From contig JAEDDI010000042.1 of NCBI GenBank assembly GCA_016293805.1, positions 1 through 16,381 of the forward strand: a DNA stretch of 16,381 nucleotides. Direction: 5' to 3'. This document shows, one piece after another, positions 6,253 to 12,867 of this stretch; positions within the stretch are counted from its first letter, which is position 1; every line of letters starts with the position of its first letter. Source of the stretch: Bacillota bacterium (GTDB taxonomy: Bacteria; Bacillota; Clostridia; Peptostreptococcales; Anaerovoracaceae). The notes under the pieces are model-generated. The model had not been told where the DNA came from. It saw only the letters and a program-made list of their open reading frames with translations, and did not search any database. The translations under genes and the position numbers were made by a program.

Positions 6253-6346
6253 AAAAAAGTGTTTATTAAGTCTGTCAATATATATTCTACTCATATCCCG
6301 GGAAAAATAAATAGTACCAGAGTACTAAATAAGTGAACTTCAGTGT

Positions 6347-6532
6347 CAATCTCCCCGTCCCGTTAAGGAGCGAGGCTTGCAGCTCACCCATGGAGTCCCG
6401 GCATACCAGATCCATTATTTCGAAATCCTGATAAGGCGGAAGTACCACATTTTCAATAAAGCAAAAACTCCGATTTCCCTTTGTTTTCAACGGATTTCGG
6501 AGTTTCTATGTTCTTCACCTGTTAAATTTTAA
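6347..6532. other. Unique spacer between the two module copies
   Basis: This 186-base segment is not part of either repeat. It carries an imperfect hairpin (6465-6478 with 6492-6505, 12 of 14 pairs, AAACTCCGA/TCGGAGTTT ends) which on the minus strand continues TTTTTGC and so could terminate transcription. A minus-strand open frame crosses it (6287-6490) but has no ribosome binding site and runs into the repeat. I recognise no protein family in it. Confidence 0.5.
6465..6505 (-). terminator. Terminator-like hairpin in the inter-module spacer
   Basis: AAACTCCGATTTCC (6465-6478) pairs with GGATTTCGGAGTTT (6492-6505) except for two central positions. On the minus strand the stem ends in GGAGTTTTTGCTTTATT, a moderate T-run. 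Confidence 0.45.
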
Positions 6533-6595
6533 AAATTGTCAAAAGGATATATATGAACATGATAAGGAAACAGCTGTCATGGTTTTTTCCGGAAA

Positions 6596-6631
6596 GTACA
6601 ACAGACTGATGCTGCCATCAGTCTGTTGTAC
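6596..6631. repeat. Perfect 16-bp inverted repeat in module copy B
   Basis: GTACAACAGACTGATG (6596-6611) and CATCAGTCTGTTGTAC (6616-6631) are exact inverted copies with a four-base loop (CTGC). Unlike the homologous hairpin of copy A, there is no good T-run on either side (minus side reads TTTCCGG). The palindrome overlaps the position of the -10 box of the decayed promoter. Confidence 0.85.
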
Positions 6632-6666
6632 CAATACTAACTTTGGATTGTCTTAATGTGTGTTCC

Positions 6667-6714
6667 GTTACATGATATACATTCCTGTTAAATGCATATA
6701 CATGCTGTTAAGGG
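6667..6714. repeat. Iterated 20-bp direct repeats (operator-like), copy B
   Basis: Same units as in copy A: 6667-6686, 6687-6706 and a partial third at 6707-6714, all identical to copy A. Confidence 0.65.
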
Positions 6715-6941
6715 AAAAAAGTGTTTATTAAGTCTGTCAATATATATTCTACTCATATCCCGGGAAAAATAAATAGTACCAGAGTACCAAATAAATGAAC
6801 TTCAGTGTGAAAGCTGCTGAAATTATATATAGCATTCAGGTATTATTTCTCTGCTTGTTTGGTTTCACATCCGTCCTGTGCTTCTTTTCCATTCCTTAAA
6901 CTGACTGCATAATGTAATAACAGTATTAAAAGGAGGGCAGT

Positions 6942-7013
6942 ATGATAAAAGTAACACCGACTAAGCATCTTTCCTATCCGGAGCTCGAGTATCCTGCGAA
7001 AATAATCTGGTAA
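6942..7013 (+). CDS. Small ORF with a strong ribosome binding site (23 aa)
   Basis: AAAAGGAGG lies 5 bases before an ATG that opens a 23-residue frame, MIKVTPTKHLSYPELEYPAK followed by IIW and TAA. The ribosome binding site is as strong as any in the window, which argues for translation. The peptide has no signal, repeat or family that I recognise. It lies 87 bases upstream of the LacI gene and could be a leader peptide or the 5' scrap of a lost gene. No T-run hairpin follows it, so classical attenuation is not evident. Confidence 0.35.
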   Translation: MIKVTPTKHLSYPELEYPAKIIW

Positions 7014-7041
7014 TGTGCATGGAAACAGCAGAATAATGATA

Positions 7042-7069
7042 TTGATTTTTTTAGTAAATGGATTAAAAT
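7042..7069 (+). promoter_or_regulatory. Putative promoter of the lacI-type gene
   Basis: TTGATT (7042-7047) and TAAAAT (7064-7069) are separated by 16 bases, about 30 bases upstream of the preferred start codon at 7101. Confidence 0.5.
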
Positions 7070-7100
7070 TTATACAGAAATATTTGAAATGGAGAATCAC

Positions 7101-8078
7101 ATGGCGAGTATTAAAGATGTGGCGGAAAAAGCCAATGTGGGGAAGGCTACTGTTTCCCGTGTACTTAATAACAGCGGATATGTGTCAGATGAAACGCGCA
7201 GGAAGATACTGAATGCAATGAGGGAGCTTGACTATACTCCCAATGAGCTTGCAAGAAATCTTTATCATATGAGGACAGGAATTGTTGCTATTCTTGTTCC
7301 TGCAGTATCTCATCCGTATTTCGGCGAATTTGTGGAATATGCTGAAGCAGAGCTTTACAGGATGGGATTCAAGGCTATGATATGCAATGCATCCAGAACT
7401 GAAACGGAAGAAAAAGAGTATCTTGAGATGCTTAACAGTCATGTGGTTGACGGTATTATAACCGGCGTTCATACTCTCGATGTTGAAGATTACAAAATGA
7501 TAAAGAGGCCGATCGTCGCACTGGACAGATATCTTGATGACGATATTCCAATTGTTGCGGCAGATCATTACAAAGGCGGAGTTCTAGCGGCAATGGAACT
7601 TGTCCGCAGCGGATGCCGTTCGGTGCTGCACTTCAGCGGAACTGAAGTATACAGGGCGCCGTATTTTCAGAGGCATGTCGCTTTTGACGAGGTTATGAAG
7701 AAGCATAACATAAAATGCACAAATTACAAACTGAGATGGAACAGATTCGACCAGGACTATGTAAAGCAGGCGATACGTGAAGTGTTTGAGTCCGGCACCG
7801 AGTTTGACGGTATATTCGGAGTAGACCTGCTTGCGGTTGAATGCATGAACGAATGTGCCAGAAGAGGACTTGAAATACCTGAAGATGTTAAAGTTGTCGC
7901 TTATGACGGAACATATGCCGCAAAAATTGCAGCGCCAAGGCTGACACTTATTGAGCAGCCGATAGAGGAACTTGCAAGAGCAGCAGTCAGGATGATTGTA
8001 CAACTCATAGCCGATGAAAAAGAAGTAGAGAACATCACGCTGGATGTGAAGCTTGTAAAGGGAGAAACAACATATTAG
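7101..8078 (+). CDS. LacI-family transcriptional repressor of the fructo-oligosaccharide operon
   Basis: From ATG 7101 the protein is 325 residues, the normal LacI-family length. It begins with the canonical HTH and hinge (MASIKDVAEKANVGKATVSR, then VLNNSGYVSDETRRKI and YTPNELARNL), followed by a periplasmic-binding-protein-like effector domain (GIVAILVPAVSHPYFGEFVE ... DVKVVAYDGT). An upstream in-frame ATG at 7089 is possible, but GGAG at 7091-7094 is ideally spaced (6 bases) for 7101, and family members start MxSIKDVA. The gene lies 204 bases upstream of the binding-protein gene on the same strand. A perfect palindrome typical of this family sits in that gap, so it probably represses the transport and hydrolase operon until a fructose-containing sugar or derivative binds. 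The effector is inferred from context. Confidence 0.92.
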   Translation: MASIKDVAEKANVGKATVSRVLNNSGYVSDETRRKILNAMRELDYTPNELARNLYHMRTGIVAILVPAVSHPYFGEFVEYAEAELYRMGFKAMICNASRTETEEKEYLEMLNSHVVDGIITGVHTLDVEDYKMIKRPIVALDRYLDDDIPIVAADHYKGGVLAAMELVRSGCRSVLHFSGTEVYRAPYFQRHVAFDEVMKKHNIKCTNYKLRWNRFDQDYVKQAIREVFESGTEFDGIFGVDLLAVECMNECARRGLEIPEDVKVVAYDGTYAAKIAAPRLTLIEQPIEELARAAVRMIVQLIADEKEVENITLDVKLVKGETTY

Positions 8079-8151
8079 CTGTCCTACAGCAAGATTGTGT
8101 GATAATCCTGCCTGCAGGGCAGCCTGATATGCGGATTGAACTCCTTTTATG

Positions 8152-8179
8152 TTGACTTTTCATTGTCTAAACATATAAT
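8152..8179 (+). promoter_or_regulatory. Main promoter of the fructo-oligosaccharide operon
   Basis: TTGACT (8152-8157), a 16-base spacer and TATAAT (8174-8179) form a strong sigma-A promoter about 105 bases upstream of the binding-protein start. Predicted transcription start is near 8186, which leaves a leader of roughly 95 bases that contains the operator. Confidence 0.8.
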
Positions 8180-8220
8180 TTACATAGAGGATACATTTTC
8201 CATATTTTTTTCGAGAAATG

Positions 8221-8234
8221 TGGAACGCGTTCCA
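8221..8234. promoter_or_regulatory. LacI-type operator, perfect 14-bp palindrome
   Basis: TGGAACGCGTTCCA is an exact palindrome located about 40 bases downstream of the -10 box, so repression would be by roadblock. Its centre is GC rather than the CG common in cre and GalR-type sites. I found no second copy in the window, so the lacI-type gene itself does not appear to be controlled by it. Confidence 0.8.
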
Positions 8235-8282
8235 TAACAGGCTACGAATCATCTGGCATATATTTTAAGGAGGAAACGAAAG

Positions 8283-9587
8283 ATGAAAAAACCATTAAGA
8301 AAAGTTATGGCTGCAGCTTTAGCTTTAACTCTTATTATGTCTCTTCTTGCAGGCTGCGGAAGCAAGGATGAGGGAACATCAGGAGATGTTGTAACAATCA
8401 AGTTCGGTATCCATGTTGCAAACCCTGAAGAGCAGGAAAACGTGACTTACCAGATTGTACAGGCATTCAACGAAAAGTTTGAAGGACAGTATGCAGTAGA
8501 ATTTGAAGCTTCAGATACAGAGACTCATTCAAAGAACATGAAGCTTGAGGCAGAAGACGGAACACTTCCTGATATCTTCTGGATTGATGCAAGTGAAGCC
8601 CCTGACTATGCAGCAAACGGATATCTTCTTGATCTTTCAGGCTATCTTGAAGAAAATGCTGATATCGATACTGCATTAAACGGAATGGAAAATGCATTCA
8701 ATAACGGAGAAATGCAGTATGGAGTTCCTTATCAGTGTAATGTTCAGGGATTCTTCTATAACAAGGAGATTTTTGACAGCGCAAACGTAGCATATCCTAC
8801 TGATGATACTACATATGAAGAGTTCGTGCAGATGGTTAAGGACCTTAAGGCAGCAGGCACTACTCCTATATCAATCGGAAGCAAGAACAGCGGATTTGCA
8901 ATGTGGGAGTTCAATGAATTCCTTGCAAGATACGGATGGGAAGACATGTACAAGGATATGGCTGACGGAAATGCCAAGTATAACAATGATGAACTTGTAA
9001 AGTGCTTCGAAAAGATTGACGGATTAAGAGAAGCGGGAGCATTCTCAGATACAGTTGCCACTTCAGAATACTTTGATGCAAAGCAGGCGTTTATCGACGG
9101 CAATGCAGCAATGTTTGGAACAGGACAGTGGGACTGCGCAGCATTTGATGAAGCTCTCGGCGACAAGGTTGGATTCTGGTGGGGTCCTAAGTTTGCTGAT
9201 ACTGATGCAAATCAGGATATCGCTATGAAGGTTCCTTCAGCACCGCTTGTAGTAAGTGCAGCAGTTGCAGAAGATGAAGCAAAGATGGCTGCACTTACTG
9301 AATTCCTTAACTTCTACTACGGCGAAGAAGCAGCTGGAATCTCATTTGCCGGATCAATCTTCCCTGCAACAAACTACAGTGATGTAGCTGCAACTGACAC
9401 TCAGTATGCTATGAACTCAATGATCGAAGTACTGGGATCAGGATGGGGAAGCCCTGCAGCAGCACCGGATCAGACATTAAATGCAGCAGTTCAGGAAGCA
9501 TTATATGACTCGATTTTCGGCGTAATTCAGGGTAACTACTCGCCTTCACAGGCACTTGACAAAATGGACGCAGCACAGGCAAATTAA
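8283..9587 (+). CDS. ABC transporter sugar-binding lipoprotein
   Basis: This 434-residue family 1 extracellular solute-binding protein (MalE-like) starts with a lipoprotein signal peptide: positively charged KKPLRK, a hydrophobic core, and the lipobox LLAGC with the acylated cysteine at C25. A short linker rich in S/G/D/E follows, then the binding domain (for example DGTLPDIFWIDASEAPDYAA and GTGQWDCAAFDEALGD). It would be anchored outside the membrane and deliver oligosaccharides to the two permeases encoded downstream. TAAGGAGGAAAC gives a very strong ribosome binding site. It is the first gene after the operator. The hairpin after its stop probably makes it the most abundant product of the operon. 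A fructo-oligosaccharide ligand is inferred from the enzymes downstream, not from the protein itself. Confidence 0.93.
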   Translation: MKKPLRKVMAAALALTLIMSLLAGCGSKDEGTSGDVVTIKFGIHVANPEEQENVTYQIVQAFNEKFEGQYAVEFEASDTETHSKNMKLEAEDGTLPDIFWIDASEAPDYAANGYLLDLSGYLEENADIDTALNGMENAFNNGEMQYGVPYQCNVQGFFYNKEIFDSANVAYPTDDTTYEEFVQMVKDLKAAGTTPISIGSKNSGFAMWEFNEFLARYGWEDMYKDMADGNAKYNNDELVKCFEKIDGLREAGAFSDTVATSEYFDAKQAFIDGNAAMFGTGQWDCAAFDEALGDKVGFWWGPKFADTDANQDIAMKVPSAPLVVSAAVAEDEAKMAALTEFLNFYYGEEAAGISFAGSIFPATNYSDVAATDTQYAMNSMIEVLGSGWGSPAAAPDQTLNAAVQEALYDSIFGVIQGNYSPSQALDKMDAAQAN

Positions 9588-9614
9588 CATTATACAATAG
9601 CTTAATTGCCCGTT

Positions 9615-9646
9615 GGGGCATTGGCAGTGCCGATGCCCCTCTTTTT
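9615..9646 (+). terminator. Intra-operon terminator after the binding-protein gene
   Basis: GGGGCATTGGC (9615-9625) and GCCGATGCCCC (9629-9639) pair over 11 positions (one G-U) around a three-base loop and are followed by TCTTTTT. It lies 27 bases after the stop of the binding protein and 68 before the first permease. Partial read-through here is a common way to express more binding protein than permease. No separate promoter with good boxes is evident after it. Confidence 0.85.
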
Positions 9647-9713
9647 AATAGCAGAGAACCCCTGTGGATTTTCTTCTATTGGAAAGTTTTTATAATTAGG
9701 AGGATCTGAAGTA

Positions 9714-10649
9714 ATGTATTGGTTAAGTAAGACAAGATACAAAGTGGGACTTTTACTGCCGAGTATTCTGCTGTATTCAGTTTTTATTATCATCCCGATA
9801 GGAATGGCAGTCAGGTACAGCTTTACAAAGTATTCAGGGCTTGGCAGACCGGAGTTTACAGGATTTTCAAACTATATCAGAATGTTTAGTGATGAACTGT
9901 TCTGGTCATCGTTCAAAAATACGATGATAATGTTCGTTCTGGCATTCGTTCTGCTGCTTGTTCTTTCATTTCTTATAGCTGTTCTGCTCAACAAGAAGCT
10001 GAAGGGATCAGACCTGTCAAAGGCACTGATATTTTCTCCCGCTATAATAGCACCGATTATTGTAGGTATTATATGGGTTTACATTTTAGACCCCAATGTT
10101 GGAATAATCAACGGCATCCTTGATGCAGTAGGAGCTTCAGACCTTAAGCAGGAATGGATAGGAGGCGCAACGCTTACGCCTTACTCACTTGCAATAGTGT
10201 ATTTCTGGCAGCAGCTGGGATATCTTGTTACAATTTTTATAGCAGGGCTCAAGATGCTTCCTGAGGAAGTAATGGAGGCTGCAATAATAGACGGCGCCAA
10301 TGAGAGACAGAAGATTATCAGGATAATAATCCCGATGATGAAGTCGAATATTTCAACCGTTGCAATCCTGATTATAACCGGAGTATTCAAAATCTTTGAA
10401 ATCGTCCAGCAGACAACAGGCGGCGGTCCTAATCATCTTTCGGAAACGCTTGTAACATACAGCTATACAATGACTTTTGACAGCGGCGATTATGGATACG
10501 GCATGTCACTTGCCACTGTTACTTTCATAATCTCCCTTATCATCGTAGGACTTTATTCTCTTTTCTTTGGAGACAATGACGCAAAGAAAGAGGCGAGAAG
10601 AAAAAGAAAAGAAGAAAAAATGCTTAAGAAGGGAGGCGTGCAGGCATGA
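9714..10649 (+). CDS. ABC sugar transporter permease, MalF/UgpA type
   Basis: The 311-residue membrane protein has six or so hydrophobic segments (first at about residues 11-31, LLLPSILLYSVFIIIPIGMA) and the EAA loop that contacts the ATPase (EAAIIDGANERQKIIRIIIP). The C-terminus is strongly basic and cytoplasmic (KKEARRKRKEEKMLKKGG). AGGAGG lies upstream. Its stop overlaps the start of the second permease by ATGA, so the two are translationally coupled and form the channel heterodimer. It belongs to carbohydrate uptake transporter group 1. Confidence 0.93.
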   Translation: MYWLSKTRYKVGLLLPSILLYSVFIIIPIGMAVRYSFTKYSGLGRPEFTGFSNYIRMFSDELFWSSFKNTMIMFVLAFVLLLVLSFLIAVLLNKKLKGSDLSKALIFSPAIIAPIIVGIIWVYILDPNVGIINGILDAVGASDLKQEWIGGATLTPYSLAIVYFWQQLGYLVTIFIAGLKMLPEEVMEAAIIDGANERQKIIRIIIPMMKSNISTVAILIITGVFKIFEIVQQTTGGGPNHLSETLVTYSYTMTFDSGDYGYGMSLATVTFIISLIIVGLYSLFFGDNDAKKEARRKRKEEKMLKKGGVQA

Positions 10650-11476
10650 TATCAAAGAAAAACAAGACATTCATGTACATAGTAATTATCGGAATAACCC
10701 TGATGGTGGTATTTCCTCTGCTCTGGATGGTGCTTCTGTCGTTTAAGACAAGCGGAGAGATAATGGCATCGCCGCTTTCACTTCCGAAATCATTCAATTT
10801 TGACAACTTCAGACATGCGATGGATGTTCTGGACTTTGTGTCCCTTTACAAGAACACAGCTGTAGTATGTGTTCTGGCTCTTGCAATAGAGCTTGTATGC
10901 ACATTCTTCAGTTCGTTTGTAATTGCAAGAATGTACTTTAAGAACAAGAGGATTCAGACAGGTCTGTTCTCGTTCTTCATACTGGGACTTGCAGTATCCC
11001 CGTTTATCCTTCTTTTCCCTGTCTACAAGATAAATGTATTCTTCCATCTGACAGGAATATGGGGACTGATATTCCCTTATGCTGCATCATCGGTCGCATT
11101 CAATACGCTGCTTCTGGTAAACTATTTCAAGCAGCTTCCGACAGAGATAGATGAGGCGGCGGTTATGGACGGCTGCAGTGTCTGGACACTTATGTTCAAA
11201 GTTATACTGCCTATGTCAAAGCCGGTGCTTGCCACAATTATAATCTTCAATGTGCTTTACATATGGAATGAGTTCCCGTACGCATCAGTTATGCTCAGGG
11301 ATGTAAGCGAATACACCCTTTCGATGGGCGCCTCATTCTTCAAAGGAACATACACAGTCGATTACGGCGGAATCGTAGCTTCCAGCCTTATGATAATAGT
11401 GCCTGAGCTCATATTCTACGGATTTTTCCAGAAGAATATAGTTGAAGGTATGACAGCAGGTGCTGTAAAAGGATAA
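10646..11476 (+). CDS. ABC sugar transporter permease, MalG/UgpE type
   Basis: The 276-residue partner permease has an N-terminal membrane segment (MYIVIIGITLMVVFPLLWMV), several further segments and the EAA motif EAAVMDGCSVWTLMFKVILP. It starts inside the stop of the first permease (ATGA at 10646-10649). Together with the lipoprotein and the ATPase gene at the end of the operon it makes a complete importer. The length is normal and no lesions are seen. Confidence 0.93.
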   Translation: MISKKNKTFMYIVIIGITLMVVFPLLWMVLLSFKTSGEIMASPLSLPKSFNFDNFRHAMDVLDFVSLYKNTAVVCVLALAIELVCTFFSSFVIARMYFKNKRIQTGLFSFFILGLAVSPFILLFPVYKINVFFHLTGIWGLIFPYAASSVAFNTLLLVNYFKQLPTEIDEAAVMDGCSVWTLMFKVILPMSKPVLATIIIFNVLYIWNEFPYASVMLRDVSEYTLSMGASFFKGTYTVDYGGIVASSLMIIVPELIFYGFFQKNIVEGMTAGAVKG

Positions 11477-11497
11477 TATAAGAGGAGAGATAAGTAA

Positions 11498-12847
11498 ATG
11501 AGTAGTATTTCAGGAATGTTCAAAGACCTTACAAAGGTAAAGAAAGCAAGAAACGGAAGGCTTGCAAGCTGGGACCAGAGGGGAAAGAACCAGGATTACT
11601 GGGAAATCCCTGCCGGTGAGACAATATGTCTTGGAGAGGTTGAAGGTCCGGGATGCATAACACATATATGGATGACATCATCAAGCAGGAGAGTCAAGAG
11701 CCCAAGCATTCTGGATCCTGAACTTAACGCGTCAGCTGCTCCTGTAATGGAAATACATCCGGCTCTTGGAGTAATATGGGATGATTATGATCCGTTCTAT
11801 TACAGAAAAGCCCTGATTAAGATTACATGGGACAATCAGGAAAAGCCGAGCGTTCTTGTTCCTCTTGGAGATTTCTTCTGCATAGGAAACAGTTATCCGG
11901 GCAATTTCACTTCGCTTCCGATAAATGTTTCTCTTAAGCCTGAAGAAGCAGGAAGATACGGTGCTCCGTGTTCATTATCATGCTATTTCCCGATGCCTTT
12001 TAACGAAAAATGCAGAATCGAGATAGTAAACGATGAAAACGATCTTCCGTTCATACTGTATTTCAATATCGATTATGAAATGTACAGAGAGCCTCTTGAT
12101 GAGGATACAGCATATTTCCATGCATGCTGGAACAGAGAAAACCCATGTAACGGATGGGGCGATGACCTTCAGGTAAACTCTCCTGAAGTAAACAATGTTA
12201 CAAACTTCAAGGGTGAGAACAACTATACAGTTCTTGATGTTGAAGGAACAGGACACTACGTGGGATGCAATCTGACAGTAAAGCACTATCAGGGAAGCTG
12301 GTGGGGCGAAGGAAACGATATGTTCTTCATAGACGGAGAAGAGTATCCGAGCCTCAACGGAACAGGAACAGAAGACTATTTCAACCACGCATGGGGAATG
12401 CAGAAGAATGCATATCCTTTCTATGGAACAGTGGTTCACGAGAGTGAAACAGGTGACTTCCAGGTTTCATACAGATTTCATATCACAGACCCTGTTCATT
12501 TTGAGAAAAGCCTCAGGGTAACAATAGAGCACGGCCATGCAAATCAGCTTTCAGATGACTGGAGCTCAACAGCCTACTGGTACCAGACTCTTCCTACAGT
12601 AAAGGAACTTGCTGTTCCTCCTGTTGAAGACAGACTTCCGAATGTGCCGGTACTGCCTGAAAGAAAACTCAAAACACCTGTACTTACTGAAGAGCAGCAG
12701 GCGGCAAGAGATTCATATGCAAAGAGATGGGAAGAATATGAACCTGCCAGAATGAAACAGTTTGATATTAAAATGGAAAAGGCGAGAAGAGAATCAAAGC
12801 TCAATACGGAGTTTGCCAAAAAGCTGCGTGACGAGTATGACAGATAG
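11498..12847 (+). CDS. GH172 (DUF2961) glycoside hydrolase, predicted alpha-fructofuranosidase / difructose-anhydride hydrolase
   Basis: The 449-residue protein is a DUF2961 member with the characteristic GCITHIWMT, PLGDFF and GTGTEDYF blocks. Two conserved glutamates, E271 (in WWGEGNDMFFIDG) and E292 (in GTGTEDYF), are 21 residues apart, the same spacing as the acid/base and nucleophile I recall for the characterised Bifidobacterium dentium enzyme (E270 and E291), which interconverts inulobiose and difructose dianhydride I. No signal peptide is visible, so it acts in the cytoplasm. GH172 also includes alpha-D-arabinofuranosidases. The GH32 and fructokinase genes that follow favour a fructosyl substrate. 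RBS AGGAGAG; 21 bases after the second permease. The C-terminal 60 residues are highly charged and may be helical (for example QAARDSYAKRWEEYEPARMK). Confidence 0.85.
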   Translation: MSSISGMFKDLTKVKKARNGRLASWDQRGKNQDYWEIPAGETICLGEVEGPGCITHIWMTSSSRRVKSPSILDPELNASAAPVMEIHPALGVIWDDYDPFYYRKALIKITWDNQEKPSVLVPLGDFFCIGNSYPGNFTSLPINVSLKPEEAGRYGAPCSLSCYFPMPFNEKCRIEIVNDENDLPFILYFNIDYEMYREPLDEDTAYFHACWNRENPCNGWGDDLQVNSPEVNNVTNFKGENNYTVLDVEGTGHYVGCNLTVKHYQGSWWGEGNDMFFIDGEEYPSLNGTGTEDYFNHAWGMQKNAYPFYGTVVHESETGDFQVSYRFHITDPVHFEKSLRVTIEHGHANQLSDDWSSTAYWYQTLPTVKELAVPPVEDRLPNVPVLPERKLKTPVLTEEQQAARDSYAKRWEEYEPARMKQFDIKMEKARRESKLNTEFAKKLRDEYDR

Positions 12848-12867
12848 CAATTGACGGAGGCGGTTAC

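Larger units (their letters stand above)
6063..6346. repeat. Duplicated regulatory module, copy A
   Basis: These 284 bases align with 6533-6808. The stretch 6193-6325 is identical, base for base, to 6655-6787 (133 bp). The flanks differ by scattered substitutions and small gaps. On the minus strand, copy A holds a decayed luxR promoter (ATGACA... GGTATGAC), a hairpin with a T-run, and the 20-bp direct repeats at 6205-6252. An inverted repeat TAGTAC-caga-GTACTA lies near its right end. Confidence 0.9.
6533..6808. repeat. Duplicated regulatory module, copy B
   Basis: These 276 bases align with copy A at 6063-6346 and include the 133-bp identical core (6655-6787). The decayed promoter here reads AAGACA ... 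GGTACAAC on the minus strand. The hairpin is longer and perfect. The 20-bp direct repeats recur at 6667-6714. Confidence 0.9.

Noticed and set aside
6287..6490. Minus-strand ORF of 67 residues across the inter-module spacer
   Set aside because: No ribosome binding site, it starts inside a hairpin and its C-terminal third lies in the repeated module. The codon pattern is not convincing.
6063..6808. Repeat pair as a CRISPR or a transposon with terminal inverted repeats
   Set aside because: Only two long copies with no regular short repeats or spacers, and the copy ends show no inverted repeats or clear target duplications.
6843..7100. Minus-strand ORF of 85 residues opposite the lacI upstream region
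   Set aside because: It overlaps the sORF and the lacI promoter, has no ribosome binding site and no recognisable family; most likely chance.
8101..8125. CTGCC/GGCAG hairpin after the lacI-type gene as a terminator
   Set aside because: The stem is only about five pairs and no U-run follows on the plus strand.
8221..8234. Palindrome as a CcpA cre site
   Set aside because: The centre is GC rather than CG and the third base is G instead of A/T, so it departs from the cre consensus; the adjacent LacI-family repressor is a better candidate.
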